Origin: Natronospira sp.
Lineage (GTDB): Bacteria > Pseudomonadota > Gammaproteobacteria > Natronospirales > Natronospiraceae
Length of the DNA stretch: 64,000 nt
NCBI GenBank assembly: GCA_003558125.1
Contig: PWMQ01000072.1
Span: 159,972 to 223,971, forward strand
Direction: 5' to 3'
Shown: piece after piece, positions 8,006 to 17,345 of the stretch
How the letters are laid out: every line of letters starts with the position of its first letter
Numbering within the stretch: the stretch's first letter is position 1
Translations under genes and position numbers: made by a program
The notes under the pieces: model-generated
The model's database searches: none
Told to the model about the DNA's origin: nothing
What the model saw: the letters and a program-made list of their open reading frames with translations, nothing else

Positions 8006-9670
8006 ATGACGAACTGGTTCAAGAGTGGCACACCCTGGATCTGGCTGAACGCCGGTGCGGTGACCCTGAGCATGATCATGGTGATCGGCCTCATTGGTCT
8101 GATCGCCGTGCGAGGCCTCGGACATTTCTGGCCGTCGGATATTGCCGAGATCACGTATCTTTCTGAAGACGGTGAGGAAAGACGGCTGATCGGCGAATTG
8201 AGCCAGAGCGAGACCATGACCGCAGCCGCCATGCGAGAGACGGGGCTTGAGGTGCCGGAGGACCAGGAGGTGGTGGTACGACACCTGATCAAGCATGGCA
8301 ACCGAGACCTGCTGCCCCGGGATTTTGCCTGGTATGTGGCGGAGCAACTCAGGGACTGGCGTTATCCGGAAAATCTGGTTCGCCTGGAGCGCCGGGAATG
8401 GGGTGACTTTTATGGCTACGTCCGGGAAGTGCGGGAAGGGGGTGTGCCGGTCGCCACCGGTGATGCCGCTCTCCAGGCCCTTGTGGATCTGGCGCCACAG
8501 AGTGTTCGTCTGATGGACGAGGTTGCTCGTATTGATCGCTACGAAATCGGTGGCGTCAACTTCCGGATGGAGCAGATTCGCCTGGAACGTCGCCGAGTTG
8601 AAATGGACGAGCGCATGTCCGAGACGGCAAAGGCCGAGCGTTACGAGGAACTGGACGCGGAGATGGGTTCGCTCCAGGAGGAATACAATCAGCTTCGTGA
8701 GCAGAGGCAGCTGAAGCGGGACCAGGCGGGCAATGTTTCCGCAGTTTTCGAGGTCATGGACGGTCGGATGGTGGAGATCAACTTCGCCAATCTTGTCCGG
8801 GCTACTGCGCCAAATGCCATGTCAACCTCAGAGAAAATCGGTGAGTACTTCTCCCGCTTCTGGCGCTTTCTCTCCGATTATCCCCGGGAGGCCAATACGG
8901 AAGGCGGTATTTTTCCGGCCATCTTCGGCACGGTGACCATGGTCATGATCATGTCCATATTCGTCACACCCTTTGGTGTGCTCGCCGCCATCTATCTGCG
9001 GGAGTACGCCAAGCAGGGGCCGCTTACACGAGCCATCCGTATTTCCGTGAACAATCTGGCCGGGGTGCCGTCCATTGTCTTCGGTGTATTTGGTCTGGGC
9101 TTTTTCGTCTATTTCATCGGCGGCAATATCGACCAGGTTTTCTACCCGGAGGCCCTGCCGGCACCCACATTTGGTACCCCGGGCCTGATCTGGGTTTCTC
9201 TCACCCTGGCCTTGCTGACCCTGCCGGTGGTGATCGTCTCCACGGAGGAAGGACTGGCACGGATTCCCAAGACCGTACGGGAGGGAAGTCTGGCTTTGGG
9301 GGCCACCAAGGCCGAGACCCTCTGGCGGACAGTGGTGCCACTGGCCTCGCCGGCCATGATGACCGGCTTGATCCTGGCAGTGGCCCGTGCCGCGGGGGAG
9401 GTGGCGCCGCTGATGCTGGTGGGCGTGGTGAAGCTGGCACCCAATCTACCGGTGGATGGACAGTTCCCCTATGTCCACCTGGAGCGCAGCATCATGCATC
9501 TGGGCTTTCATATCTATGACGTGGGATTCCAGAGTCCCAACGTAGAGGCGGCAAGGCCCCTGGTTTACGCCACCGCACTGGTTCTGGTGACCATCATCAT
9601 CATCCTCAATCTGACGGCCATCGCGATCCGTAACCGGCTTCGCGAGAAGTACAAGAGCGAGAGTGACTGA
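8006..9670 (+). CDS. pstA: Phosphate ABC transporter permease PstA, extended form
   Basis: The product has 554 residues against about 290 in typical PstA. Membrane segment 1 lies near residues 10-35. A periplasmic insertion follows (about 45-290) that includes a charged, probably coiled-coil stretch at about 185-240 ([15 protein letters not shown] and [15 protein letters not shown]). The permease core begins near 300 and contains the cytoplasmic EAA-like motif [16 protein letters not shown] near residue 427, which contacts PstB. It pairs with PstC to form the phosphate channel. Both permeases being enlarged suggests their periplasmic parts interact with each other or with PstS. Confidence 0.92.
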   Translation: MTNWFKSGTPWIWLNAGAVTLSMIMVIGLIGLIAVRGLGHFWPSDIAEITYLSEDGEERRLIGELSQSETMTAAAMRETGLEVPEDQEVVVRHLIKHGNRDLLPRDFAWYVAEQLRDWRYPENLVRLERREWGDFYGYVREVREGGVPVATGDAALQALVDLAPQSVRLMDEVARIDRYEIGGVNFRMEQIRLERRRVEMDERMSETAKAERYEELDAEMGSLQEEYNQLREQRQLKRDQAGNVSAVFEVMDGRMVEINFANLVRATAPNAMSTSEKIGEYFSRFWRFLSDYPREANTEGGIFPAIFGTVTMVMIMSIFVTPFGVLAAIYLREYAKQGPLTRAIRISVNNLAGVPSIVFGVFGLGFFVYFIGGNIDQVFYPEALPAPTFGTPGLIWVSLTLALLTLPVVIVSTEEGLARIPKTVREGSLALGATKAETLWRTVVPLASPAMMTGLILAVARAAGEVAPLMLVGVVKLAPNLPVDGQFPYVHLERSIMHLGFHIYDVGFQSPNVEAARPLVYATALVLVTIIIILNLTAIAIRNRLREKYKSESD

Positions 9671-9713
9671 CTCTCAGGCTCGGTTTTCTACCAACAATCA
9701 ATGGTATCAAGAC

Positions 9714-10568
9714 ATGACAGAGCAGAAGCAGGGAAAAGAGCCCGTCACCCATGCCATGGACCCGAAGTATTTCGCCAGTCAGGAGGGTGGCCGGCGACTG
9801 AAGCTTTCGGATGAGGAAAGCTGCATCAATATCAGAGACCTGAAGCTCTGGTACGGCGAGGATCAGGCACTCAAGGGCATAGACCTGATGATCCCGTCCC
9901 GACGGGTTACCGCCTTTATCGGGCCCAGTGGCTGTGGAAAATCCACGCTGCTGCGATGCATGAACCGGATGAACGACCTTATCGACACATGTCGAATCGA
10001 GGGCAAGATAGAGATCGATGGGGAGGATATCTACGCCCCCAAGGTGGATGTTCCTGAATTGCGGCGACGTGTGGGTATGGTCTTTCAGAAGCCCAATCCC
10101 TTTCCCAAGAGCATTTACGAAAATGTGGCTTACGGACTACGGCTTCAGGGGGTGCGTGACCGGCGCAAGCTGGATGCGGTGGTGGAACGATCGCTGAAAC
10201 GGGCTGCCCTCTGGGATGAAGTCAAGGACCGCTTGCACGAAAACGCCTTCGGCCTGTCCGGCGGCCAGCAGCAGCGACTGGTGATCGCAAGAGCCGTGGC
10301 CATTGAACCTGAGGTTCTCTTGCTGGATGAGCCTGCTTCGGCGCTGGACCCCATTTCCACGGCGAAGATCGAGGAGCTGATCTACGAACTCAAGAACGAC
10401 TACACTATCGTGATCGTGACTCACAACATGCAGCAGGCCGCCCGGGTATCCGATTACACCGCCTATCTCTACATGGGTGAGCTGATTGAGTACAACGACA
10501 CAGTCAGCGTCTTCACCAATCCCAGGAAGAAGGCTACCGAAGATTACATTACCGGCCGCTACGGCTGA
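9714..10568 (+). CDS. pstB: Phosphate ABC transporter ATP-binding protein PstB
   Basis: The product is the cytoplasmic ATPase of the Pst importer (about 284 residues). The Walker A motif GPSGCGKST, the signature [14 protein letters not shown], the Walker B motif [12 protein letters not shown] and the switch His in IVVTHN-like [11 protein letters not shown] are all present. The N-terminal 35 residues before [11 protein letters not shown] are a variable extension. The frame is open back to 9663, overlapping pstA. ATG 9714 is preferred over GTG 9663, and ATG 9756 is also possible because no ribosome-binding site clearly decides. Confidence 0.94.
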   Translation: MTEQKQGKEPVTHAMDPKYFASQEGGRRLKLSDEESCINIRDLKLWYGEDQALKGIDLMIPSRRVTAFIGPSGCGKSTLLRCMNRMNDLIDTCRIEGKIEIDGEDIYAPKVDVPELRRRVGMVFQKPNPFPKSIYENVAYGLRLQGVRDRRKLDAVVERSLKRAALWDEVKDRLHENAFGLSGGQQQRLVIARAVAIEPEVLLLDEPASALDPISTAKIEELIYELKNDYTIVIVTHNMQQAARVSDYTAYLYMGELIEYNDTVSVFTNPRKKATEDYITGRYG

Positions 10569-10593
10569 TCTATCGCGACCGCAGGGGTGCGAC

Positions 10594-11331
10594 ATGGATA
10601 AACTGAATCTTGATCAACATATCTCCCGCCAGTTCAACCGTGAGCTGGAAGACGTTCGGAATAGGGTCCTCGCCATGGGTGGGCTGGTTGAGAACCAGAT
10701 TGCGGGGGCAATCCGATCGCTGATCGAAAGCGATGCTTCAGTTGCCCAAGCAGTGATCGATGGCGACGGCCAAGTCAATGCAATGGAAAAGGAAATTGAC
10801 GAGGAGTGCAATTTGATTCTGGCACGCCGCCAGCCGGCAGCCAGCGATCTCAGGCTGGTGATTGTGATCCTAAAGACCATCACAGATCTTGAGCGCATGG
10901 GTGATGAGGCAGAGCGCATTGCTCGACTGGCTTCGCGGCTTGCAGAGGGTGATCAGCCCGCTCATCGCTATCGGGAGCTGGGCCGCCTGGGCGGCTATGT
11001 GCAATCCATGCTCCGCGATGCGCTGGATGGATTCGCCCGCTTATCCCCGAAAGTGGCAGTTGATCTGGCTCGGGCGGACGAAACTGTCGATGCAGAGTAT
11101 GAGGTCATCATGCGTCAGAATATTACCTATATGATGGAAGATCCAAGGAATGTGCGACGCACCCTGGATATGAGTTTTGTGGCTCGCTCCCTCGAAAGAA
11201 TTGGGGATCACGCCAAGAATATTGGGGAGTACATTATCTATCTCGTCGAGGGGAAGGACTTGCGACATGCGCCGGTTGAGGAAATGGAGCGAGAGATTGG
11301 GGGGGGAGGGAAGGAGTCAGAGAGCCCTTAG
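10594..11331 (+). CDS. phoU: Phosphate transport system regulator PhoU
   Basis: The product is a 245-residue, all-helical cytoplasmic protein with two PhoU three-helix repeats. The metal/ligand motifs are recognisable as DLERMGDEAERIA in the first repeat and LERIGDHAKNIGEYIIYLVEG in the second. PhoU couples the Pst transporter to PhoR and represses the Pho regulon when phosphate is plentiful. AGGGG at about 10582 places the start at ATG 10594; the frame extends further upstream into pstB but without support. It is the last gene of the pst operon. Confidence 0.94.
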   Translation: MDKLNLDQHISRQFNRELEDVRNRVLAMGGLVENQIAGAIRSLIESDASVAQAVIDGDGQVNAMEKEIDEECNLILARRQPAASDLRLVIVILKTITDLERMGDEAERIARLASRLAEGDQPAHRYRELGRLGGYVQSMLRDALDGFARLSPKVAVDLARADETVDAEYEVIMRQNITYMMEDPRNVRRTLDMSFVARSLERIGDHAKNIGEYIIYLVEGKDLRHAPVEEMEREIGGGGKESESP

Positions 11332-11354
11332 CGCTGCAGGCGATTTTTGTTAAA

Positions 11355-11388
11355 GACACGGGAGCGGCACCTTTGCCGCTCCCGTGTC
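11355..11388. terminator. Strong hairpin between convergent phoU and the BASS transporter gene
   Basis: GACACGGGAGCGGCA (11355-11369) pairs perfectly over 15 bases with 11374-11388 around a four-base loop. The U tail is weak on the plus strand (GGTTCTGATGTT) and short on the minus strand (TTT then AACAAAAA). Its position between two convergent genes suggests a bidirectional terminator. Confidence 0.7.
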
Positions 11389-11405
11389 GGTTCTGATGTT
11401 ATCAC

Positions 11406-12308
11406 TCAGGATTTGGCTGGTTCAACCTTAGCCTGATCCCGAGCAATTTCTTCCCGTTTGCTTCTGGCCCGATAGAAAAAGGTGATGATCGTCGAGTTGA
11501 TGACGATGAATAAAGAGTACATCACCGGGATCAGCATGATCTCCTGCTGAATAGCCCCATCGAAGGTAAGGACCACGATGAGAATGGCCAGCGGTCCGTT
11601 CTGGATGCCGGTTTCGAGAGATACCGTTCGGGCTTTCTGCTTGTTCATGCGGAAGCCGCGGCTAAACCAGTAGCCGATCAGGAAGCCGCAAAGGCCAAGG
11701 AATATGGCCGAGCCATATACTTCCGGGCCAGTCTCCATTAGAAGTTGCCAGTTTCTCGGGATCCAGGTAACGAGCAGGAATAGAATAACCACCACGCCCA
11801 GCAGGCCGCCGATCAACTCGGTTACGGCTCCGAAATTGGCGTTCTTCTTGCGCGCCCACATGCCGATGACCGTTGGAATAAGCAGAACGAAGAGGATGCT
11901 GGCAATGTTCTCGGGCGGAATTCGCAGTGCATCCTCGACACCTCGCGTATACAGCTCCATGACCAGTGGCACCATGATGAAGGCGGCAATGGTTGAGCAG
12001 ATGGTCATCAGGATGCTCAGGCTCAGCATGCTCTTGGAGAAATAGGCGAAGATGTTGGATGTGGTCCCGCCTGGTACGCAGCCCATCAGAATCAGGCCAA
12101 TGGTCTGCGGGCCGCTGAGATTGAAGACCTGGGCCAGAATGTAGGCAATCAAGGGCATGAAAAGGTATTGAGACGCAAAGCCGATGCCGATGGCCTGGGG
12201 GTGACGGAGGGCGATGCGGAAGTCCTTGAAGGTCAGCGAGGCCCCCATGCCCAGCATGATGACAATCATCATGATTGCCAGTAGTTGTTCCTCAAGTGGT
12301 GTCAGCAT
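11406..12308 (-). CDS. Bile acid:sodium symporter (BASS) family transporter
   Basis: The product has 300 residues with about nine hydrophobic segments, starting MLTPLEEQLLAIMMIVIMLGMG. It shows BASS-family motifs such as GASLTFKDF, a G-C-V-P-G-G-T-T-S-N crossover motif (GCVPGGTTSNIFAYFS) that binds sodium, and ETGIQNGPLAILIV. Family members in bacteria import or export organic anions such as pantoate or keto acids; the substrate here is not predictable. It begins 15 bases after fadD, with AGGGG upstream, so it is probably cotranscribed with fadD. Confidence 0.85.
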   Translation of the reverse strand: MLTPLEEQLLAIMMIVIMLGMGASLTFKDFRIALRHPQAIGIGFASQYLFMPLIAYILAQVFNLSGPQTIGLILMGCVPGGTTSNIFAYFSKSMLSLSILMTICSTIAAFIMVPLVMELYTRGVEDALRIPPENIASILFVLLIPTVIGMWARKKNANFGAVTELIGGLLGVVVILFLLVTWIPRNWQLLMETGPEVYGSAIFLGLCGFLIGYWFSRGFRMNKQKARTVSLETGIQNGPLAILIVVLTFDGAIQQEIMLIPVMYSLFIVINSTIITFFYRARSKREEIARDQAKVEPAKS

Positions 12309-12323
12309 GTTTCAGTCCCCTGG

Positions 12324-14090
12324 TCAGGCAGCAGTCTTGTTCTTGGTTTTGGCCGTGGCAGCCTTGCTGCCATCCTCGATTTCAGCCCGGAGCTCCTTGC
12401 GCAGCACCTTGCCAACCGGCGTTTTCGGTAATTCATCCCGGAAGATGAAGCGCTTGGGCCGCTTGTACCCCGCCAGGTTCTCCTTGCAATGAGCAGCGAG
12501 TTCTTGCTCGGTCAGGCTCTCATCGCGCTTGACGACGAATGCCCATGGCACCTCACCGGATTTCTCGTCGGTCACACCCACAACTGCCGATTCATGAACC
12601 TTGTCCACCTGGGCGAGGCATTCCTCGACCTCATTGGGGTAGACGTTAAAGCCGCTAACCAGAATCATGTCCTTCTTCCGGTCCACGATGCGGAAAAAGC
12701 CGTCTTCGTCCATGGCGGCCACATCGCCGGTGTATAGCCAGCCGTCGCGGAGGGTCTTTTCCGTTTCCTCGGGGCGGTTCCAGTAGCCCTGCATGATCTG
12801 TGGTCCTTTGGCGATCAATTCGCCTGCTTCGCCCGGTGTCACGCATTGGCCTTCTTCATCCACGATCCGTACCTGGGTGCCGGGCGCTGGGATGCCAATG
12901 CTGTCCTGACGGGTTCGGCTGATGGGGTTGAAGCAGAGCAGGGGGGAGCTTTCGGTGAGGCCGTAACCCTCGGCAATGGGGCAGCCCACCACCTGTTCCC
13001 AGCGCTCGGCCACTGATTGATGCAAGGCCGTGCCGCCCGCCAGGGCGACCTTCATGGTCTTGGGGGGGTAGACGTTGAACCATTCCTCATTGAGGAGTGC
13101 GTTGTAAAGCGTGTTCACCCCTGTGATCCAGTTGACGGGGTAGTTCTCAATGGCCCGTTGACAGTTCTGGATGGGGCGAGGGCTGGGGACCAGTACATTG
13201 CGCCCACCATGGTGGTAGAAAAGCAGGAGATTCACGGTGAAGGCGAAGATGTGATACATGGGCAGGGCGGTAACCACGCAGTCTTTACCCGGTTCCGCAT
13301 AATCCTGGGAGATCAGGTCCAGCTGACGCATGTTGACCAGGAGGTTTCCATGACTCAGCAGGGCCCCCTTGCTGACACCGGTGGTGCCGCCGGTGTACTG
13401 CAGGACCGCACCGTCCTCAAGACGGATTCCGCTGCTGTAGTCCGCCACCGAAATGGAGTCTTCATTGAGACGGCGACGGCCCACTTCCACTGCCCGGTGG
13501 ATGGAAGTCGCCTTGAGATTATGGTCGGGAATGGCCCGGTTCCACCACCGTAATACGCCCTTCATGATTCCGCGCACAATAGGTGGGAACCACTGGGCCA
13601 GACTGCAAACGACGACATGCTTGACCGGTGTTTCTTTGATCACCGATTCCAGTTTGTCCATGAACATGTCAAGTATGACCACCACCTCGGCTCCGGAGTC
13701 GTTGAACTGATGACGCATTTCCGGGCCGGTGTAGAGGGGGTTGGTGTTTACCAGAACACAGCCGGCTTTGAGGGTGCCGAAGGCGGCGATGGGAAAAGAC
13801 AGACAGTTGGGCATCTGTACAGCCACCCGGGTGCCTGCTTCCAGACCAAGCTCTTCTCGAAGGTAAACAGCAAAGGCGTCGGACATTTCCTCCACCTCTG
13901 AATAGCGCAGCGAGCCGTTCATGCCATTGGGCATGCAGGTGGTGAAGGCTATCTTGTCGCAGTAAGCCTGGGAGGCCTCCCGAATGAGATCGGGCAGGCT
14001 GTCGTAGCCGGCTACCACCTGGTCCGGCTCAATGGGGTGTTCGTACTGGTCCGACCAGGGTGCGCGGTCATAGGCCTGGCAATCGCTCAT
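12324..14090 (-). CDS. fadD: Long-chain fatty acid--CoA ligase (FadD-like)
   Basis: The product is a 588-residue ANL-superfamily adenylating enzyme that activates fatty acids to acyl-CoA. The AMP-binding P-loop YTGGTTGVSKGA is near residue 230 and the A5 motif GYGLTESSP is mid-protein. YTGDVAAMDEDGF and DRKKDMILVSGFNVYP mark the hinge, and the catalytic Lys region PKTPVGKVLRKEL is near the C-terminus. The C-terminal tail is Lys/Ala/Thr-rich (SKAATAKTKNKTAA). Length and motifs match FadD. It is divergent from dsbB, and AAGGGG precedes the start. Confidence 0.92.
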   Translation of the reverse strand: MSDCQAYDRAPWSDQYEHPIEPDQVVAGYDSLPDLIREASQAYCDKIAFTTCMPNGMNGSLRYSEVEEMSDAFAVYLREELGLEAGTRVAVQMPNCLSFPIAAFGTLKAGCVLVNTNPLYTGPEMRHQFNDSGAEVVVILDMFMDKLESVIKETPVKHVVVCSLAQWFPPIVRGIMKGVLRWWNRAIPDHNLKATSIHRAVEVGRRRLNEDSISVADYSSGIRLEDGAVLQYTGGTTGVSKGALLSHGNLLVNMRQLDLISQDYAEPGKDCVVTALPMYHIFAFTVNLLLFYHHGGRNVLVPSPRPIQNCQRAIENYPVNWITGVNTLYNALLNEEWFNVYPPKTMKVALAGGTALHQSVAERWEQVVGCPIAEGYGLTESSPLLCFNPISRTRQDSIGIPAPGTQVRIVDEEGQCVTPGEAGELIAKGPQIMQGYWNRPEETEKTLRDGWLYTGDVAAMDEDGFFRIVDRKKDMILVSGFNVYPNEVEECLAQVDKVHESAVVGVTDEKSGEVPWAFVVKRDESLTEQELAAHCKENLAGYKRPKRFIFRDELPKTPVGKVLRKELRAEIEDGSKAATAKTKNKTAA

Positions 14091-14106
14091 GCTTCAGTCC
14101 CCTTAA

Positions 14107-14123
14107 TTCAAACAAGTGTTCAA
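14107..14123. promoter_or_regulatory. Candidate fatty-acid regulator operator upstream of fadD
   Basis: The sequence TTCAAACAAGTGTTCAA, 17 bases upstream of the fadD start, is a near-palindrome. It resembles the CAAAC-N4-GTTTG-type site of TetR-family fatty-acid regulators such as PsrA. One arm is imperfect, so this is a candidate only. Confidence 0.35.
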
Positions 14124-14233
14124 GACTACCATCGGATCAGCCGCAGCGGGTAGTGGGTGCGGCTAATCTGCCGGATTTGCCCGGCCTGGCCCGCCTATCA
14201 ATGACGAGGAAAGCAGGCTGGGGCTTTGCTAGA

Positions 14234-14785
14234 ATGGCCCGAAACCACGCAATCACCGCCGGAGTGCCTGTCATCGTGCTGGATCGCCTGCTGGAAGCTC
14301 GTCCCTTCAATCTGCTCGCCGCCGCAGTGTGCGCGGTCCTGTTGGCCTATGCCTACTATAGCCAGTTCGTGGTTGGTCTGGAGCCCTGTCCGCTGTGCAT
14401 TTTTCAACGGATCGCCATGATTGCCCTGATGCTGGTCTTTCTGAGTGCCGCAGTGGTGGGGGGCGGCCCTGTGCGCTCCCGTGTGATGGCCGGGTTGACG
14501 GGCTTGACCGCGCTGAGTGGGGCCGGCATATCGGCCTGGCATATTCGTCAACAGAATCTTCCGGGGGAGGAATTTGCCGCCTGTGGTGCCGATCTCAGCT
14601 ACATGATCGAGGTCTTCAGCTTCTGGGAGACCCTGGAAATGGCCTTTACCGGTACCGGTGACTGCGCCGAGGTGGACTGGGCCTTCCTGGGCCTGTCCAT
14701 GCCCGCCTGGGTGGGTATGTGGTTCGTCTTTCTGGGTGCCGCGGGCGTCTGGGCCAACTGGCGTGCTGCGCGTCCCCCCTTCTAG
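14234..14785 (+). CDS. dsbB: Disulfide bond formation protein DsbB
   Basis: The product is a four-helix inner-membrane quinone reductase of about 183 residues that reoxidises periplasmic DsbA. Both essential cysteine pairs are present: CPLC at residues 51-54, and Cys117 with Cys144 in the second periplasmic loop. The quinone-binding Arg follows the first motif in CIFQRIAMIAL. ATG 14234 gives the family length. GTG 14276, preceded by GGAG, is an alternative start that would shorten the N-terminus by 14 residues. It abuts the following symporter gene with no gap. Confidence 0.92.
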   Translation: MARNHAITAGVPVIVLDRLLEARPFNLLAAAVCAVLLAYAYYSQFVVGLEPCPLCIFQRIAMIALMLVFLSAAVVGGGPVRSRVMAGLTGLTALSGAGISAWHIRQQNLPGEEFAACGADLSYMIEVFSFWETLEMAFTGTGDCAEVDWAFLGLSMPAWVGMWFVFLGAAGVWANWRAARPPF

Positions 14786-16222
14786 ATGATGGCTCCCAGC
14801 GCCTGTCGTCGGGCATTGAAACTGCTGCTGGGTCCGCTCGTCTTCGCCATTACCCTGCTATTGCCACCCCCGGCGGTGCTCAGCCAGCCTGCCTGGCTCG
14901 TTTGTGGCCTGGCTGCCTGGATGATGATCTGGTGGATTACGGAAATCCTTCCTCTGGCGGTCACGGCGCTTCTGCCTGTCGTCGTACTGCCGCTCACGGG
15001 CACCCTGGCATTGGCTGAAGCAGCCGAACCCTACGCCAATCCGGTGGTATTTCTGTTTCTTGGCGGTTTTGTCATTGCTCTGGCAATCCAGTCCAGTGGC
15101 CTGCACCGTCGCCTGGCCATGGCGGTGGTATCTCTGGGTGGCAGCCGGCCTGATCGGCTAGTGGCAGCAATCATGGCGGCCACGGCGCTGCTGAGCATGT
15201 GGATCAGCAATACGGCCGCTACTGCCATTCTGCTGCCGGTTGCCTTGTCGGTGCTGGCTCTGTCCCAGCAGGATGACGGCCAGACCGTATCGGAGAGACT
15301 GGCGCCGGCTTTGCTTATTGGGGTGGCCTTCGCCGCCAATATCGGCGGCATGGCCACCCTGATCGGCACCCCGCCCAATGCCATCCTTGCCGCCTACCTC
15401 GGCGAGCAGCATGACATTCATCTGAGTTTTGCCGGCTGGATGATGATCGCCCTGCCCATCGCTCTGTTGTTGCTGCTGTTGGCATGGTGGGTATTGGTCC
15501 GCATCTGTTTTCCCGTGGGCCGCCAGGACCTCAGCGGCCTCGCGGAGCGCTTCGAGCGTCAGCGTCAGGCCCTGGGGCCGTGGACCCCGGCTGAACAAAG
15601 AGTTGCCGGGGTGTTCGTCCTGGCGGTGCTGGCCTGGATGAGCAGGCCCTGGCTGACCACGTGGTTACCCGGACTGGATGACGCCATTGTGGCCCTGGCG
15701 GCCGCAGTGCTTCTTTTTGCCATGGGCAGCGGAGGCAGGGATGCCGAACCCTTGCTGCGCTGGGAAGATACCCGCCAGCTTCCATGGGGGGTGTTGATAC
15801 TCATTGGTGGGGGTCTGAGTCTGGGGCTTGCGGTCAAGGAGAGCGGTCTGGCCGATACCGTGGCCCTGGGGCTCGAGGCGGTGGCAGCCCACCCCATGCC
15901 GGTGCTGGTGGTCACGGTGGCCGCTGTCGCCATGCTGGTCAGTCACGTCACGTCGAACACCGCTGCCGCCGCGACTCTGATTCCCATCGCCGCAGCCGTC
16001 GCCGTCGGGCAGGGAGAGTCCGCGCTGATACTCGCCATGCCCGTGGCCCTGGCCGCGTCCTGTGCCTTCATGCTCCCAAACGCCACTCCACCCAATGCCA
16101 TTGTCTTCGGCAGCAATCGCCTGGCGGTGCCCCAGATGCTGAAAGCAGGGGCTGTACTCAGTCTGCTGATCCTCGCGTTGGTCGCGGGAGGCGGCTTACT
16201 TACCAGTTGGCTCGCAGGTTGA
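14786..16222 (+). CDS. DASS (SLC13) family sodium-coupled anion symporter
   Basis: The product has 478 residues with 11 or more membrane segments. Two inverted-repeat SNT-type motifs are visible: SNTAATAILLPVALS with GTPPNAILA in the first half, and SNTAAAATLIPIAAA with ATPPNAIVFG near the C-terminus. These form the sodium and carboxylate sites in VcINDY-type transporters. It likely imports dicarboxylates or sulfate. The ATG follows the dsbB stop directly, so the two are cotranscribed. The 3' end overlaps the convergent gene at 16200 by 23 bases. Confidence 0.9.
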   Translation: MMAPSACRRALKLLLGPLVFAITLLLPPPAVLSQPAWLVCGLAAWMMIWWITEILPLAVTALLPVVVLPLTGTLALAEAAEPYANPVVFLFLGGFVIALAIQSSGLHRRLAMAVVSLGGSRPDRLVAAIMAATALLSMWISNTAATAILLPVALSVLALSQQDDGQTVSERLAPALLIGVAFAANIGGMATLIGTPPNAILAAYLGEQHDIHLSFAGWMMIALPIALLLLLLAWWVLVRICFPVGRQDLSGLAERFERQRQALGPWTPAEQRVAGVFVLAVLAWMSRPWLTTWLPGLDDAIVALAAAVLLFAMGSGGRDAEPLLRWEDTRQLPWGVLILIGGGLSLGLAVKESGLADTVALGLEAVAAHPMPVLVVTVAAVAMLVSHVTSNTAAAATLIPIAAAVAVGQGESALILAMPVALAASCAFMLPNATPPNAIVFGSNRLAVPQMLKAGAVLSLLILALVAGGGLLTSWLAG

Positions 16223-17147
16223 AGAAGAAACCGTGGTTCCAGACTGAACCCGACTCACTGGTAGCCACATCGTCCCGTCGGTAAGTATTGTCGAATTCCC
16301 CCAGGAGAAAGCCCATCAGTTGCACCTGGTAACCGAGCGAGAAGGTCATTCGCAGCGAGTCGTTCACATCCATAAGGCCGTAGTACCCCAGGGCGACGCG
16401 GGTATAGCCGCCGAGGCCCCTTCTTTCCTCGGTGATGGGGTCGGTCCCGGTGGCCGCCCTGAGAGCGTCCTCGTTCACGCCCCGGTTATTCAAGGTTTGA
16501 TAGCCAAGAAAGGTGGTCAGGTCGGAGCCAAAGCCGGGGTTGCGATAGCCGGTGGCCACCGCCCGCATCCAGTCGTAGTCGATGTAGATGCCAAGGACTT
16601 CAAATTCGGTGGCGGTATCGATGAAGCTCACCCCGCCGGGAACATCCACATTGAAGCGGCCCTCGGTGGGCAGGGTCCAGTTGCCATAGCCCAGGCCGAC
16701 CCGGCCTCCATCACGGCGATGCTCCCAGCGGTATAGGGCGAAGAATTCGTAGTCCTCCTGAAAGCGCTCGGCTTCAGGAGAGATGTCCAGGTCTGCCGAT
16801 GGCCCGTAGCTGCCACTGATCTGTCCCCGGTCCATGAACAGGCCCCAATCACCGAAGCCGAGGTAGCCGGCAATGCGGCGATTGCTGTCCTCGGAATCAT
16901 CCAGATCCAGAAGCAGGCTGGCATAGAAGTTGTCACCCGCCCGGATACTGAAGTCCAGCAGGTAATGATTGTTGTCGTCGAATTCCAGGCCATCCACCCA
17001 TTCGCGTTCATGGTTTTCCCAGTTCACCTGGCGAAAGCCCATGCCGCTATGGGTGGTGGGAATATTGCGAGTGCTGGCCAGGCTATCCAATGCGAACAGG
17101 CAGGCAAGGCAGCCGCCCAGGGCCGCGAGACAGTTGGTTTTTTTCAT
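16200..17147 (-). CDS. Putative outer-membrane beta-barrel protein, function unknown
   Basis: The product has 315 residues and a signal peptide (MKKTNCLAALGGCLACLF, cleavage about residue 26 after SLAS). The remainder alternates polar and aromatic residues in short strands, for example YLLDFSIRAGDNFYASLLLDL, and ends FFFNLRANW with a terminal aromatic residue, as barrel proteins do. I do not recognise the family. The frame continues 13 codons upstream to 17186, but the signal peptide argues for ATG 17147. It is monocistronic and converges on the DASS symporter. Confidence 0.7.
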   Translation of the reverse strand: MKKTNCLAALGGCLACLFALDSLASTRNIPTTHSGMGFRQVNWENHEREWVDGLEFDDNNHYLLDFSIRAGDNFYASLLLDLDDSEDSNRRIAGYLGFGDWGLFMDRGQISGSYGPSADLDISPEAERFQEDYEFFALYRWEHRRDGGRVGLGYGNWTLPTEGRFNVDVPGGVSFIDTATEFEVLGIYIDYDWMRAVATGYRNPGFGSDLTTFLGYQTLNNRGVNEDALRAATGTDPITEERRGLGGYTRVALGYYGLMDVNDSLRMTFSLGYQVQLMGFLLGEFDNTYRRDDVATSESGSVWNHGFFFNLRANW

Positions 17148-17345
17148 GAGTTCTTCTGATCCGGTGGAGCATCCCTGCGGATTCATCCGCTTGGTTTCTT
17201 AATTTACGGCTCTGATGACCCCGTGTAACAGCCGGCCTCCCGCACGGCTCAGCCACTGAGATCCCACTTTGATACAGATTAAGTGGGTGGCGTGCATTCG
17301 TCCAGGTGGCATTTTTCCCAAATCAAGCGATATTTGCTGCCCGAG

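Noticed and set aside
17263..17287. CCCACTT...AAGTGGG hairpin downstream of the hypothetical gene at 17346
   Set aside because: The stem is only seven pairs with an 11-base loop and no U tail in either direction, so a terminator call is not supported.
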